From Gammaproteobacteria bacterium (lineage in GTDB: Bacteria; Pseudomonadota; Gammaproteobacteria; Steroidobacterales; Steroidobacteraceae): DNA of 45,457 nucleotides. Position numbers and translations under genes: made by a program. The notes beneath the pieces were generated by a model. It searched no databases, was not told the origin of the DNA, and saw only the letters and a list, made by a program, of their open reading frames with translations. The stretch is from contig JADZCS010000245.1 in the NCBI GenBank assembly GCA_020851435.1, positions 1-45,457 of the forward strand, in the 5' to 3' direction. This document shows positions 40,268 through 45,457 of the stretch, one piece after another (positions within the stretch are counted from its first letter, which is position 1; the number at the start of each line of letters is the position of its first letter).

Positions 40268-40909
40268 TCAGGCGTTCTCGAGAACCACGTTCACGAGGAT
40301 GTGGCCGACCGCCTGGCACTTGTCGGTGGCGGACTCGAGCAGTTCGTAGAGGCCCTTGAGCTTGATGACCTCGCGGACGTCCTGCTCCTCGCGGAACAGC
40401 TTGGAGATGGCGCTGCGCATGACGCTGTCGGCGTCCGACTCGAGCGCGTCGATCTCCTCGCAGAGCTTGAGGATGGAGCGCGCGTTGTCCATGGAGGACA
40501 GCAACGCCACGGCCGACTGCATGCGCACGCAGCAGATCTGCACCAGGTTGGCGAGGTGGATCGCCTCCGGCGTCACCGTGCGGATGTCGTAGAGACTCAT
40601 CGACTCCGCCGTGCCGTCGATGAGGTCCACGATGTCGTCCATGCGCTGGATGAGGCGGTTGATCTCGTCGCGGTCGAAGGGCGTGACGAAGGTTTTGTGC
40701 ATGAGCCCGACGACGCCGCGCAGGACGTCATCAGCCTCGTTCTCGAGCTTCTCGATCTGCCGGATGTGGGTGGTGTCGATGCTGCCCGCGGCGCAGCTCG
40801 CGAGCAGTTGCTCCAGCGACTTGCTGCTGCGGACCACAATTTCCGCGTGCTGGTCGAACAGCGCGAAGAACTGCCGCTCACGCGGCATCAAGGCGGACAG
40901 GAAACGCAT
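40268..40909 (-). CDS. PhoU-like DUF47 family protein (PiT accessory)
   Basis: A 213-residue cytoplasmic helical protein (TIGR00153/DUF47). Marks: FFALFDQHAEIVVRSSKSLEQLL, EKLENEADDVLRGVVGLMHKTFVTPFDRDEINRLIQRMDDIVDLIDG, and DADSVMRSAISKLFREEQDVREVIKLKGLYELLESATDKCQAVGHILVNVV. The E-x-x-x-D metal-binding patterns of PhoU homologues are intact. Encoded one base ahead of the PiT transporter, it probably regulates its phosphate uptake. The 5' region 40910-41010 has no gene and no striking structure. Confidence 0.93.
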   Translation of the reverse strand: MRFLSALMPRERQFFALFDQHAEIVVRSSKSLEQLLASCAAGSIDTTHIRQIEKLENEADDVLRGVVGLMHKTFVTPFDRDEINRLIQRMDDIVDLIDGTAESMSLYDIRTVTPEAIHLANLVQICCVRMQSAVALLSSMDNARSILKLCEEIDALESDADSVMRSAISKLFREEQDVREVIKLKGLYELLESATDKCQAVGHILVNVVLENA

Positions 40910-41010
40910 CGAGGCCCCCGGGAATCCCTGGATATGTCAGCCCCAATGATACGGGGGCGCGGGGCGCCGCTGCTTGCGACTTTCCAAAGGGCCCGTTCAG
41001 GGCCTGGCGG

Positions 41011-41091
41011 TCACGCGAAGAGGAGGACGGCGCCCCCGACGAGGACCAGGGCGGTGATGCTGCCACTGAGAGGACGATTGAAGAGAAACAT
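41011..41091 (-). CDS. Candidate 26-residue membrane peptide
   Basis: An 81-base frame on the minus strand between the DUF47 gene and the LysR gene. GGAG lies six bases before the ATG at 41091. The peptide MFLFNRPLSGSITALVLVGG (then AVLLFA) has a short polar turn and one hydrophobic span of about 15 residues, long enough for a minimal membrane helix. Frame and ribosome site are both good, but there is no family evidence. It may be transcribed ahead of the DUF47-pit pair, 101 bases upstream of it. Confidence 0.4.
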   Translation of the reverse strand: MFLFNRPLSGSITALVLVGGAVLLFA

Positions 41092-41162
41092 GATGCGCTC
41101 CAGCGGCCGGGGGACCGTGGGAGGCACATTAGCCCTTCGGCGGATTCGAAAAAACAGACTAA

Positions 41163-41192
41163 TTGCGAAAACATTGATCGATAACGTAAGAT
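41163..41192 (+). promoter_or_regulatory. Candidate promoter of the LysR gene, possibly leaderless
   Basis: TTGCGA (41163-41168) and TAAGAT (41187-41192) are 18 bases apart in an A/T-rich patch that contrasts with the GC-rich surroundings. Transcription would begin about base 41199-41200, at the ATG, and no ribosome site precedes it. TTGATCGATAA between the boxes is a near-palindrome that could be a LysR binding site. Confidence 0.35.
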
Positions 41193-41199
41193 AATAGGC

Positions 41200-42153
41200 A
41201 TGGACCAGCTTGCAGCCATCCGGGTGTTCCTGCGCGTAGCCGAGCGCGGTTCGTTCACGCAGGCCGCCGACGACCTGCAGCTGTCGCGGGCGGTCGTCAG
41301 CCACCACGTAGCCGGGCTGGAACGTCACCTGGGCGCCCGGCTGCTGGGCCGTACCACCCGGCGCGTGACCCTCACCGAGGCCGGGCTCGAATACCTGGGG
41401 AACTGCCGCCGCATCGTGGCCGAGCTGGACGCTGCGGACGAGGCGATCCGCCACGGCCGTGAGCGCCCGGAGGGGCGGCTGCGCGTCGATGTGCCCACCA
41501 CCTTCGGCCGGCACCTGCTGGTTCCGGCGCTGCCCGCGTTTCTCGAGCGCTTTCCGGGCCTGGAGCTCGATGTGCGCATGAACGACCGCGTGGTCGACCT
41601 CGAGGCCGAACGCGTCGACGTGGCCGTGCGGGTGGGGTCCGTGGATCACCCCGGCCTGATCGCCAGGCCCATCGCCCGGCCGCGCATGGCGACCTGCGGT
41701 TCGCCCCAATACCTGGCGCGATTTGGCGTCCCGGCCCGCCCGGAAGACCTCGAGGGACACCAGCTGCTCGGGCTGTCGAACCCCCAGACGGGCAGGCCGC
41801 GCGAATGGACGATGCGGGTGGCAGGGCGGGACAAGCCGGTCAAGCTGCCGTTCCGGGCCGTGTTCGACTCCCCGGAGGCGCCGGTGCTGGCCGCCGTGGC
41901 CGGCGGCGGCCTGTGCCACTCGCTGAACCTCATGGTCCGCGACGCGATCGCCGCCGGCCAGCTCCAGGAAGTGCTCAAGCCCTACGCGACCGAGGCCGCG
42001 CCGATCTACGTGGTCTACCCCGAGTCGCAGCGCGGATCGGCCAAGGTACGCGCGTTTGCCGACTTCGCGGCGGAGCTCATGAAGGGCTTCGAGCGCGCTG
42101 CCCCGGTGGCCAGGGCCGCCCCGCCGGCGGTCGCCGGCGATGTTGCGCCTTGA
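41200..42153 (+). CDS. LysR-family transcriptional regulator
   Basis: A 317-residue regulator of the CrgA/DmlR-like branch. Residues 1-60 contain the winged helix-turn-helix: LAAIRVFLRVAERGSFTQAADDLQLSRAVVSHHVAGLERHLGARLLGRTTRRVTLTEAG. Residues about 88-295 form the substrate domain (GRLRVDVPTTFGRHLLVPALPAFLERFPGLELDVRMNDRVVDL, VDVAVRVGSVDHPGLIARPI). The C-terminal 20 residues are Ala/Pro-rich. It is divergent from the small peptide and DUF47 genes, and a tRNA follows, so its target operon is not obvious from location. Between its stop and the tRNA, GGGGGTACCCCC (42160-42171) is a 12-base palindrome. Confidence 0.93.
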   Translation: MDQLAAIRVFLRVAERGSFTQAADDLQLSRAVVSHHVAGLERHLGARLLGRTTRRVTLTEAGLEYLGNCRRIVAELDAADEAIRHGRERPEGRLRVDVPTTFGRHLLVPALPAFLERFPGLELDVRMNDRVVDLEAERVDVAVRVGSVDHPGLIARPIARPRMATCGSPQYLARFGVPARPEDLEGHQLLGLSNPQTGRPREWTMRVAGRDKPVKLPFRAVFDSPEAPVLAAVAGGGLCHSLNLMVRDAIAAGQLQEVLKPYATEAAPIYVVYPESQRGSAKVRAFADFAAELMKGFERAAPVARAAPPAVAGDVAP

Positions 42154-42216
42154 CAGGGTGGGGGTACCCCCGGAAAATCCCGCCTCCCTCGACGGCCGGG
42201 TCTCCGGTCGGCCCGT

Positions 42217-42293
42217 GGCTAGGTAGCTCAGCCGGTTAGAGCACGGGATTCATAACCCCGGGGTCGGCGGTTCGATTCCGCCCCTAGCCACCA
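42217..42293 (+). tRNA. tRNA-Met (anticodon CAT, elongator type), CCA encoded
   Basis: Acceptor GGCTAGG with CCTAGCC, D stem GCTC/GAGC, anticodon loop TTCATAA (anticodon CAT at 42251-42253), variable loop GGGTC, T stem GGCGG/CCGCC with TTCGATT, discriminator A and encoded CCA. The pair closing the anticodon loop, position 31 with 39, reads A with C, a mismatch; the other four stem pairs are good. The body resembles elongator metT (GGCTA..GTAGCTCAG, GGTTAGAGCAC), not initiator tRNA, because position 1 pairs with 72. A tRNA-Ile that is lysidinylated at CAT is possible but less likely. Confidence 0.85.
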
Positions 42294-42310
42294 TTTCTTC
42301 CGGCGTCTGC

Positions 42311-43864
42311 CTAGAACTCCCACTCGAGCTGCAGGCGCAGCGTCGCGTCCGGCGATTCCTTCGTCAGGCCGAACAGCAGGGCCGCTTCGTACTTGAGCGC
42401 GCCCTGACCGCTCCCCCGCCGGTACTTGCCGGCGAGCGCGGGGCCAAGCGAGTGCTCGTGGTCCGCGAGCGGGCCCACTTCGCCCCAGTCGCCCAACTCG
42501 CCGTACAGCTCGATGCCGGGCTCGAACAGCTCCGACTGTCGGTAGCGCCAGCGCATCGCATATTCGAGCTCCGTATCGGCATCGCCGACCAGCGCGCGCT
42601 CGGCAAGCAGGTTGACGGTGACCACGCTGCGCGACAACTGCTTCTCGCCGAGCAGGCCGAGCTCGATCGCGTCGTCGCCGCCGTCTTCCAGCGAGTGCGC
42701 GTACTCGACCAGTACCCCGAAGTCCGCCCAGTACTGGCCCTGGGGCGTGATCTGGAAGATGTTCTCCCAGGCAATCTCGGTGGCCTCACGCGACTGGCCC
42801 GGAGCCTTTTCCCACACGCCGACCAGCTCGGTCTTCCAGAACGCCGTCGGCACGTACTCGAGTTCCAGCTTGTGCTTTTCGGCGCCGTCGCGCGCATCTG
42901 CCGAGTCGAAATCGCGGTGGCCGCGATACTCGACGGCCAGCTCGCCTTCTTCGACCACCGGCGAGTAGACCGTATGCGATGCACGCGCCGGCGGCGGCGC
43001 GAGCGCTGCGCCGAGCGCAAGGCAGGCGACACCCAGGGCGACCGCGGGAGTCGAGGCAGCGCGTGCACGGCGCCTGGATCGATTCATGATGAACGCCAGG
43101 CCGATCGAGACGACGAGGAAGAACACGAGCTGCATGCCGCTGGGGCGATCGGAATAGCCCAGCAGCGTGTGCAGCACCTGGCCGGCCAGGCCATGCTCGG
43201 GCAGCCAGCTCGACGAGTCCCACAGCGGCTCGGCCAGTGCGGGCAGCTTGCCGGCCTGGACGAGGAGGCCGGCTGCCTGCGCGGCCATGCCCGCCGCGAG
43301 CAACAGCAGGAGCCAGCTCGTGACGCTGAACAGGCGCCGCGTGGGGATCTGCAACAGTCCGAAGTACAGGGCCGCTCCGATCGCGACGCCACCGGCCAGG
43401 CCCAGCAGGCTGCCGATCAGCATCTGGCTCGCGTCCGTGCCGCCGGCCGCGATTCCGTACAGGAACAGCACGACCTCCGAGCCCTCGCGCAACACCGCGA
43501 GGCCGACTACGGCCAGCAGCATCGACAGCGGAGCCGTGCCCGAGGAAATGTCGTGCCCGACGGACTTCATCTCGCCGGCCAGCGCCGCGCCGTGGCTCTT
43601 CATCCAGACGTTGTGCCAGCCGAGCATGACCGTGGCCGTGAGCATCACGCCGGCGTTGAACACTTCCTGGCCCATGCCCTCGAGCGCCGAGGCGATGCGC
43701 TCGGCGAAGCCGGCGACGACGACGGCGCCGATGATGCCCAGCGCGATGCCGCCGGCGATCCACGCACCGCGTCGTGGCACCCCGCGGGTCGCCGCGAGCA
43801 CGATGCCGACGATCAGCGCGGCTTCGAACACCTCGCGCAGCACAATGATGGCGGCGGCGATCAC
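42311..43864 (-). CDS. FTR1-family iron permease fused to an outer-membrane barrel-like domain
   Basis: A 517-residue protein in two parts. Residues 1-259 are a high-affinity iron permease of the FTR1/EfeU type with seven helices and both iron motifs, REVFE (10-14) and REGSE (126-130), plus the family stretch LYFGLLQIPTRRLFSVT. Residues 260-295 (MNRSRRRARA..., ending PPPARA) look exactly like a signal peptide with an AxA cleavage site, and residues 296-517 are a beta-rich, Gly- and acid-rich part ending LRLQLEWEF, the aromatic end of an outer-membrane barrel. No stop separates them. An in-frame ATG at 43087 could start the second part alone (258 residues). The cupredoxin gene upstream overlaps by four bases and a candidate Fur box precedes it. 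The fusion, or a sequence error, is discussed as a finding. Confidence 0.82.
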   Translation of the reverse strand: MIAAAIIVLREVFEAALIVGIVLAATRGVPRRGAWIAGGIALGIIGAVVVAGFAERIASALEGMGQEVFNAGVMLTATVMLGWHNVWMKSHGAALAGEMKSVGHDISSGTAPLSMLLAVVGLAVLREGSEVVLFLYGIAAGGTDASQMLIGSLLGLAGGVAIGAALYFGLLQIPTRRLFSVTSWLLLLLAAGMAAQAAGLLVQAGKLPALAEPLWDSSSWLPEHGLAGQVLHTLLGYSDRPSGMQLVFFLVVSIGLAFIMNRSRRRARAASTPAVALGVACLALGAALAPPPARASHTVYSPVVEEGELAVEYRGHRDFDSADARDGAEKHKLELEYVPTAFWKTELVGVWEKAPGQSREATEIAWENIFQITPQGQYWADFGVLVEYAHSLEDGGDDAIELGLLGEKQLSRSVVTVNLLAERALVGDADTELEYAMRWRYRQSELFEPGIELYGELGDWGEVGPLADHEHSLGPALAGKYRRGSGQGALKYEAALLFGLTKESPDATLRLQLEWEF

Positions 43865-44196
43865 GGCTGTGCCACCAGCCAGCCACGCGCGGTGCTGGCG
43901 TTGAATTCGCCGAAGAACTCGTAGCGGCCCGGCTTCAGCGGGCCCACGAACACGATGATGCTGCCCCTGGCCGGCACGATCTTTTCGCGGTTCAGGGCGT
44001 AGCTCTCGAACTCCTCGGGCGTCGCGTCGCGGTTCTCGACCACCAGCTTGAGCTTCCTGCCCGCCGGGACCGTGATCTCGGCGGGCGAGAAGCGGTGGTT
44101 CTCGAGCACCAGGCGGATCTCGGGCTGCTCAGCCAGGGCGGCCGGCAGTGCCAGCACCAGCGCGGATGCGATCACCAGCTTGCGAAGGGTCTGCAT
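43861..44196 (-). CDS. Periplasmic cupredoxin-like protein (iron-uptake partner)
   Basis: A protein of 111 residues from the ATG at 44196; an alternative start three codons earlier (44205) exists. Residues 1-22 form a signal peptide (LVIASALVLALPAALA). The mature part is an EfeO-N/cupredoxin_1 domain: PEIRLVLENHRFSPAEITVPAGRKLKLVVENRDATPEEFESYALNREKIVPARGSIIVFVGPLKPGRYEFFGEFNASTARGWL, with Glu and His-poor metal site as in FtrB-type partners of FTR1 permeases. Such proteins oxidise or hand over iron, sometimes with copper. It is translated just before the FTR1 gene (four-base overlap), so the two form one uptake operon. Confidence 0.88.
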   Translation of the reverse strand: MQTLRKLVIASALVLALPAALAEQPEIRLVLENHRFSPAEITVPAGRKLKLVVENRDATPEEFESYALNREKIVPARGSIIVFVGPLKPGRYEFFGEFNASTARGWLVAQP

Positions 44197-44230
44197 TCGG
44201 GTCACCCCTTGGAGTACTGGGGATCAGTAT

Positions 44231-44249
44231 GCGACTGAGAATCATTCGC
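44231..44249. promoter_or_regulatory. Candidate Fur box ahead of the cupredoxin-FTR1 operon
   Basis: GCGACTGAGAATCATTCGC matches the classic 19-base Fur box at 13 positions, with the core AATCATT intact. It lies 35 bases upstream of the cupredoxin ATG (44196, minus strand), suitable for iron-dependent repression of the uptake operon. The 183-base gap 44206-44388 holds no gene otherwise. Confidence 0.45.
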
Positions 44250-44388
44250 GTCTATAGGGGGGGACGAAAGGCTCAATTCGCCGCGACACAGTCCGGGGCC
44301 GCCCGACTGAACAATTACAGTTGCGCCCGGTCCAATGTTGAGTAACAAATATGGCCGTTTTCACTGACCCCTGAACGGAGACCTCCTG

Positions 44389-44703
44389 ATGAACAAGTTG
44401 TCCCTGGCCGTACTGGCCTGCGCCTCTGCGCTGCTGCTGGTTGGCACGGCCAATGCCGCTGGCAACGCCGCCGCCGGCAAGACCAAGGCTGAAGACTGTG
44501 CCGACTGCCACGGCGACGCTGGCGAGGGTGATGGCAAGAAGAACCCGAAGATCGCCGGCATGACGGTGGAGAAGTTCACCAAGGCGATGGTGGAGTACCA
44601 GGACGGCACCCGCACCAAGAGCCCCAAGATGGCGAAGGCCGCGAAGGGTGTCAGCGCTGCGGATATCGCCGACATGGCTGCCTACTACGCGACGCTCAAG
44701 TAA
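44389..44703 (+). CDS. Small periplasmic cytochrome c (class I)
   Basis: A 104-residue electron carrier. Residues 1-23 form a signal peptide (LSLAVLACASALLLVGTANA). The haem motif CADCH lies at 37-41 in AEDCADCHGDAGEGDGKKNPKIAGM, and Met81 in SPKM is the likely sixth ligand, giving the single-haem c5/c553-type fold with AADIADMAAYYATLK as last helix. GGAGA lies before the ATG at 44389. It is alone, followed by a good terminator, and could serve terminal oxidase or the periplasmic side of respiration. Confidence 0.93.
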   Translation: MNKLSLAVLACASALLLVGTANAAGNAAAGKTKAEDCADCHGDAGEGDGKKNPKIAGMTVEKFTKAMVEYQDGTRTKSPKMAKAAKGVSAADIADMAAYYATLK

Positions 44704-44732
44704 GCGCCCAGCGCAGTTCGACGAGCAAGAAT

Positions 44733-44759
44733 GGGGCCCCTGCGGGCCCCGTTTCTTTT
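44733..44759 (+). terminator. Rho-independent terminator after cytochrome c
   Basis: GGGGCCC (44733-44739) pairs with GGGCCCC (44744-44750) around CTGC, followed by GTTTCTTTT. It lies 30 bases after the cytochrome c stop and may also serve the convergent aminotransferase gene. Confidence 0.85.
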
Positions 44760-44770
44760 ACGGGGCCGCG

Positions 44771-45457
44771 TCAGGCCAGCAGTTCGTCCAGCGACCTGGC
44801 GATGATGTCCAGGCCCTCGTCGATGACCGCGTCCTCGGCGGTGATCGGCACCAGGATGCGGATCACGTTGCCGTAGCTGCCGCAGGACAGCAGGATCAGG
44901 CCGTGCTCCCGCGCCCGGGCAGTCAGGGCCTTGGCGAGGTCGGCATCGGGCTGATGGGCGTCACCGCCCTTGCCGAGTTCGATCGCCAGCATCGCGCCGA
45001 GCCCGCGCACCTCGACGATCTCGCGATGCCTGGCGGCCATCGCCTGCAGGCGCGCGGTCATGTGCCGGCCGATGGTCTCGGCGCGTTCGAAGATCTTTTC
45101 CTCGGCGAACACGTCGAGCACGGCCAGTGCAGCCGCGCAGGCCACCGGGTTGCCGGCGTAGGTGCCGCCGAGTCCGCCGGGCGGGCAGGCGTCCATGATG
45201 TCGGCGCGACCGATGACGGCCGACAGCGGGAATCCGCCAGCTACGGACTTGGCGACGGTGACCAGGTCGCCTGCGACGCCATAGTGTTCCATGGCGAACA
45301 TGCGGCCGGTGCGCCCGGCGCCGCTCTGGATCTCGTCGGCGATCAGCACGATGCCGTGCCTGTCGCACAGCGCGCGCAGCGCGACGACGAAGTCTGCAGG
45401 GGCGACGTAGAAGCCGCCCTCGCCCTGGACGGGCTCGAAGATGATGGCGGCGACCCG
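44771..45457 (-). CDS. gabT: 4-aminobutyrate aminotransferase-like (5' end outside window)
   Basis: Class III PLP aminotransferase; transfers the amino group of a 4-carbon or similar omega-amino acid to 2-oxoglutarate. The visible 228 C-terminal residues start RVAAIIFEPVQGEGGFYVAP, followed by LIADEIQSGAGRTGRMFAMEHYGV with the cofactor Asp, the PLP Lys in TVAKSVAGGFPLSAVIG, and GGLGGTYAGNPVACAAALAVLDV. The C-terminus ends DEGLDIIARSLDELLA. The frame is open to the right edge, so about half of the protein is missing. GabT is the best fit; putrescine or beta-alanine aminotransferase cannot be excluded. The gabD partner is not in the window. Confidence 0.88.
   Translation of the reverse strand, partial: RVAAIIFEPVQGEGGFYVAPADFVVALRALCDRHGIVLIADEIQSGAGRTGRMFAMEHYGVAGDLVTVAKSVAGGFPLSAVIGRADIMDACPPGGLGGTYAGNPVACAAALAVLDVFAEEKIFERAETIGRHMTARLQAMAARHREIVEVRGLGAMLAIELGKGGDAHQPDADLAKALTARAREHGLILLSCGSYGNVIRILVPITAEDAVIDEGLDIIARSLDELLA

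Noticed and set aside
42160-42171. GGGGGTACCCCC as a terminator for the LysR gene
   Set aside because: A loop-less 12-base palindrome without a T-run; no clear function.

Overview
This is a very GC-rich chromosomal window from what looks like a gammaproteobacterium. The evidence is the block order hemA-prfA-prmC, lolB-ispE-tRNA(Gln)-prs-rplY-pth-ychF, a long CTC-type L25, and a large TonB-dependent receptor of the type common in Nevskiales/Steroidobacterales-like lineages. The exact taxon cannot be read from the sequence. Both ends cut a gene: metH on the left and a GabT-like aminotransferase on the right.

Layout. 1-4682: metH (3' part), a small secreted protein and an ATP-grasp-like protein. 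4635-12156, minus strand: a tightly packed operon suyA-suyB-comC-slcC-suyZ-glpD-glpK. 12157-12319: a divergent control region. 12320-18505, plus strand: gntR, sulfofructose kinase (YihV-like), LacD/YihT-like aldolase, L-fucose-isomerase-like isomerase and GH31 alpha-glycosidase. 18702-24445: TonB-dependent receptor, TRAP transporter (Q-M-P order) and an LMW-PTP-like protein lacking its nucleophilic Cys. 24452-28931, minus: mtgA, ppiB, prmC, prfA, hemA. 29029-37715, plus: TPR protein, lolB, ispE, tRNA-Gln, prs, rplY with a 5S-like leader, pth, ychF, DUF924 and DUF2891 proteins. 37743-40909: wax ester synthase/DGAT, then a minus-strand PiT phosphate transporter with its PhoU-like partner. 41011-45457: a tiny membrane peptide, a LysR regulator, tRNA-Met, a cupredoxin/FTR1 iron-uptake operon with an odd fusion, cytochrome c, and the partial gabT.

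The main discovery is 4.6-24 kb, which reads as one integrated sulfolipid-headgroup catabolic locus. Proposed flow (inference): a sulfoquinovosyl glycoside such as sulfoquinovosylglycerol enters through the TonB receptor and TRAP carrier. The GH31 enzyme releases sulfoquinovose and glycerol. Isomerase, kinase and aldolase convert sulfoquinovose to DHAP plus sulfolactaldehyde. After oxidation by a dehydrogenase not seen here, SlcC and ComC invert sulfolactate through sulfopyruvate, SuyAB cleaves it to pyruvate and sulfite, and SuyZ exports the sulfite. GlpK and GlpD, encoded in the same operon as suyAB, turn the freed glycerol into DHAP. The kinase keeps the three residues that bind the sulfonate in E. 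coli YihV. The GH31 enzyme is not YihQ-like but YicI-like, with an Arg at the YihQ sulfonate-binding position. A shared near-palindrome, CTTrTATAAG, lies in the divergent promoter region and upstream of the receptor gene, suggesting common control by the GntR protein. Having both sulfoglycolysis and C3-sulfonate cleavage in one locus would let a single cell mineralise the sugar, a job often split between species.
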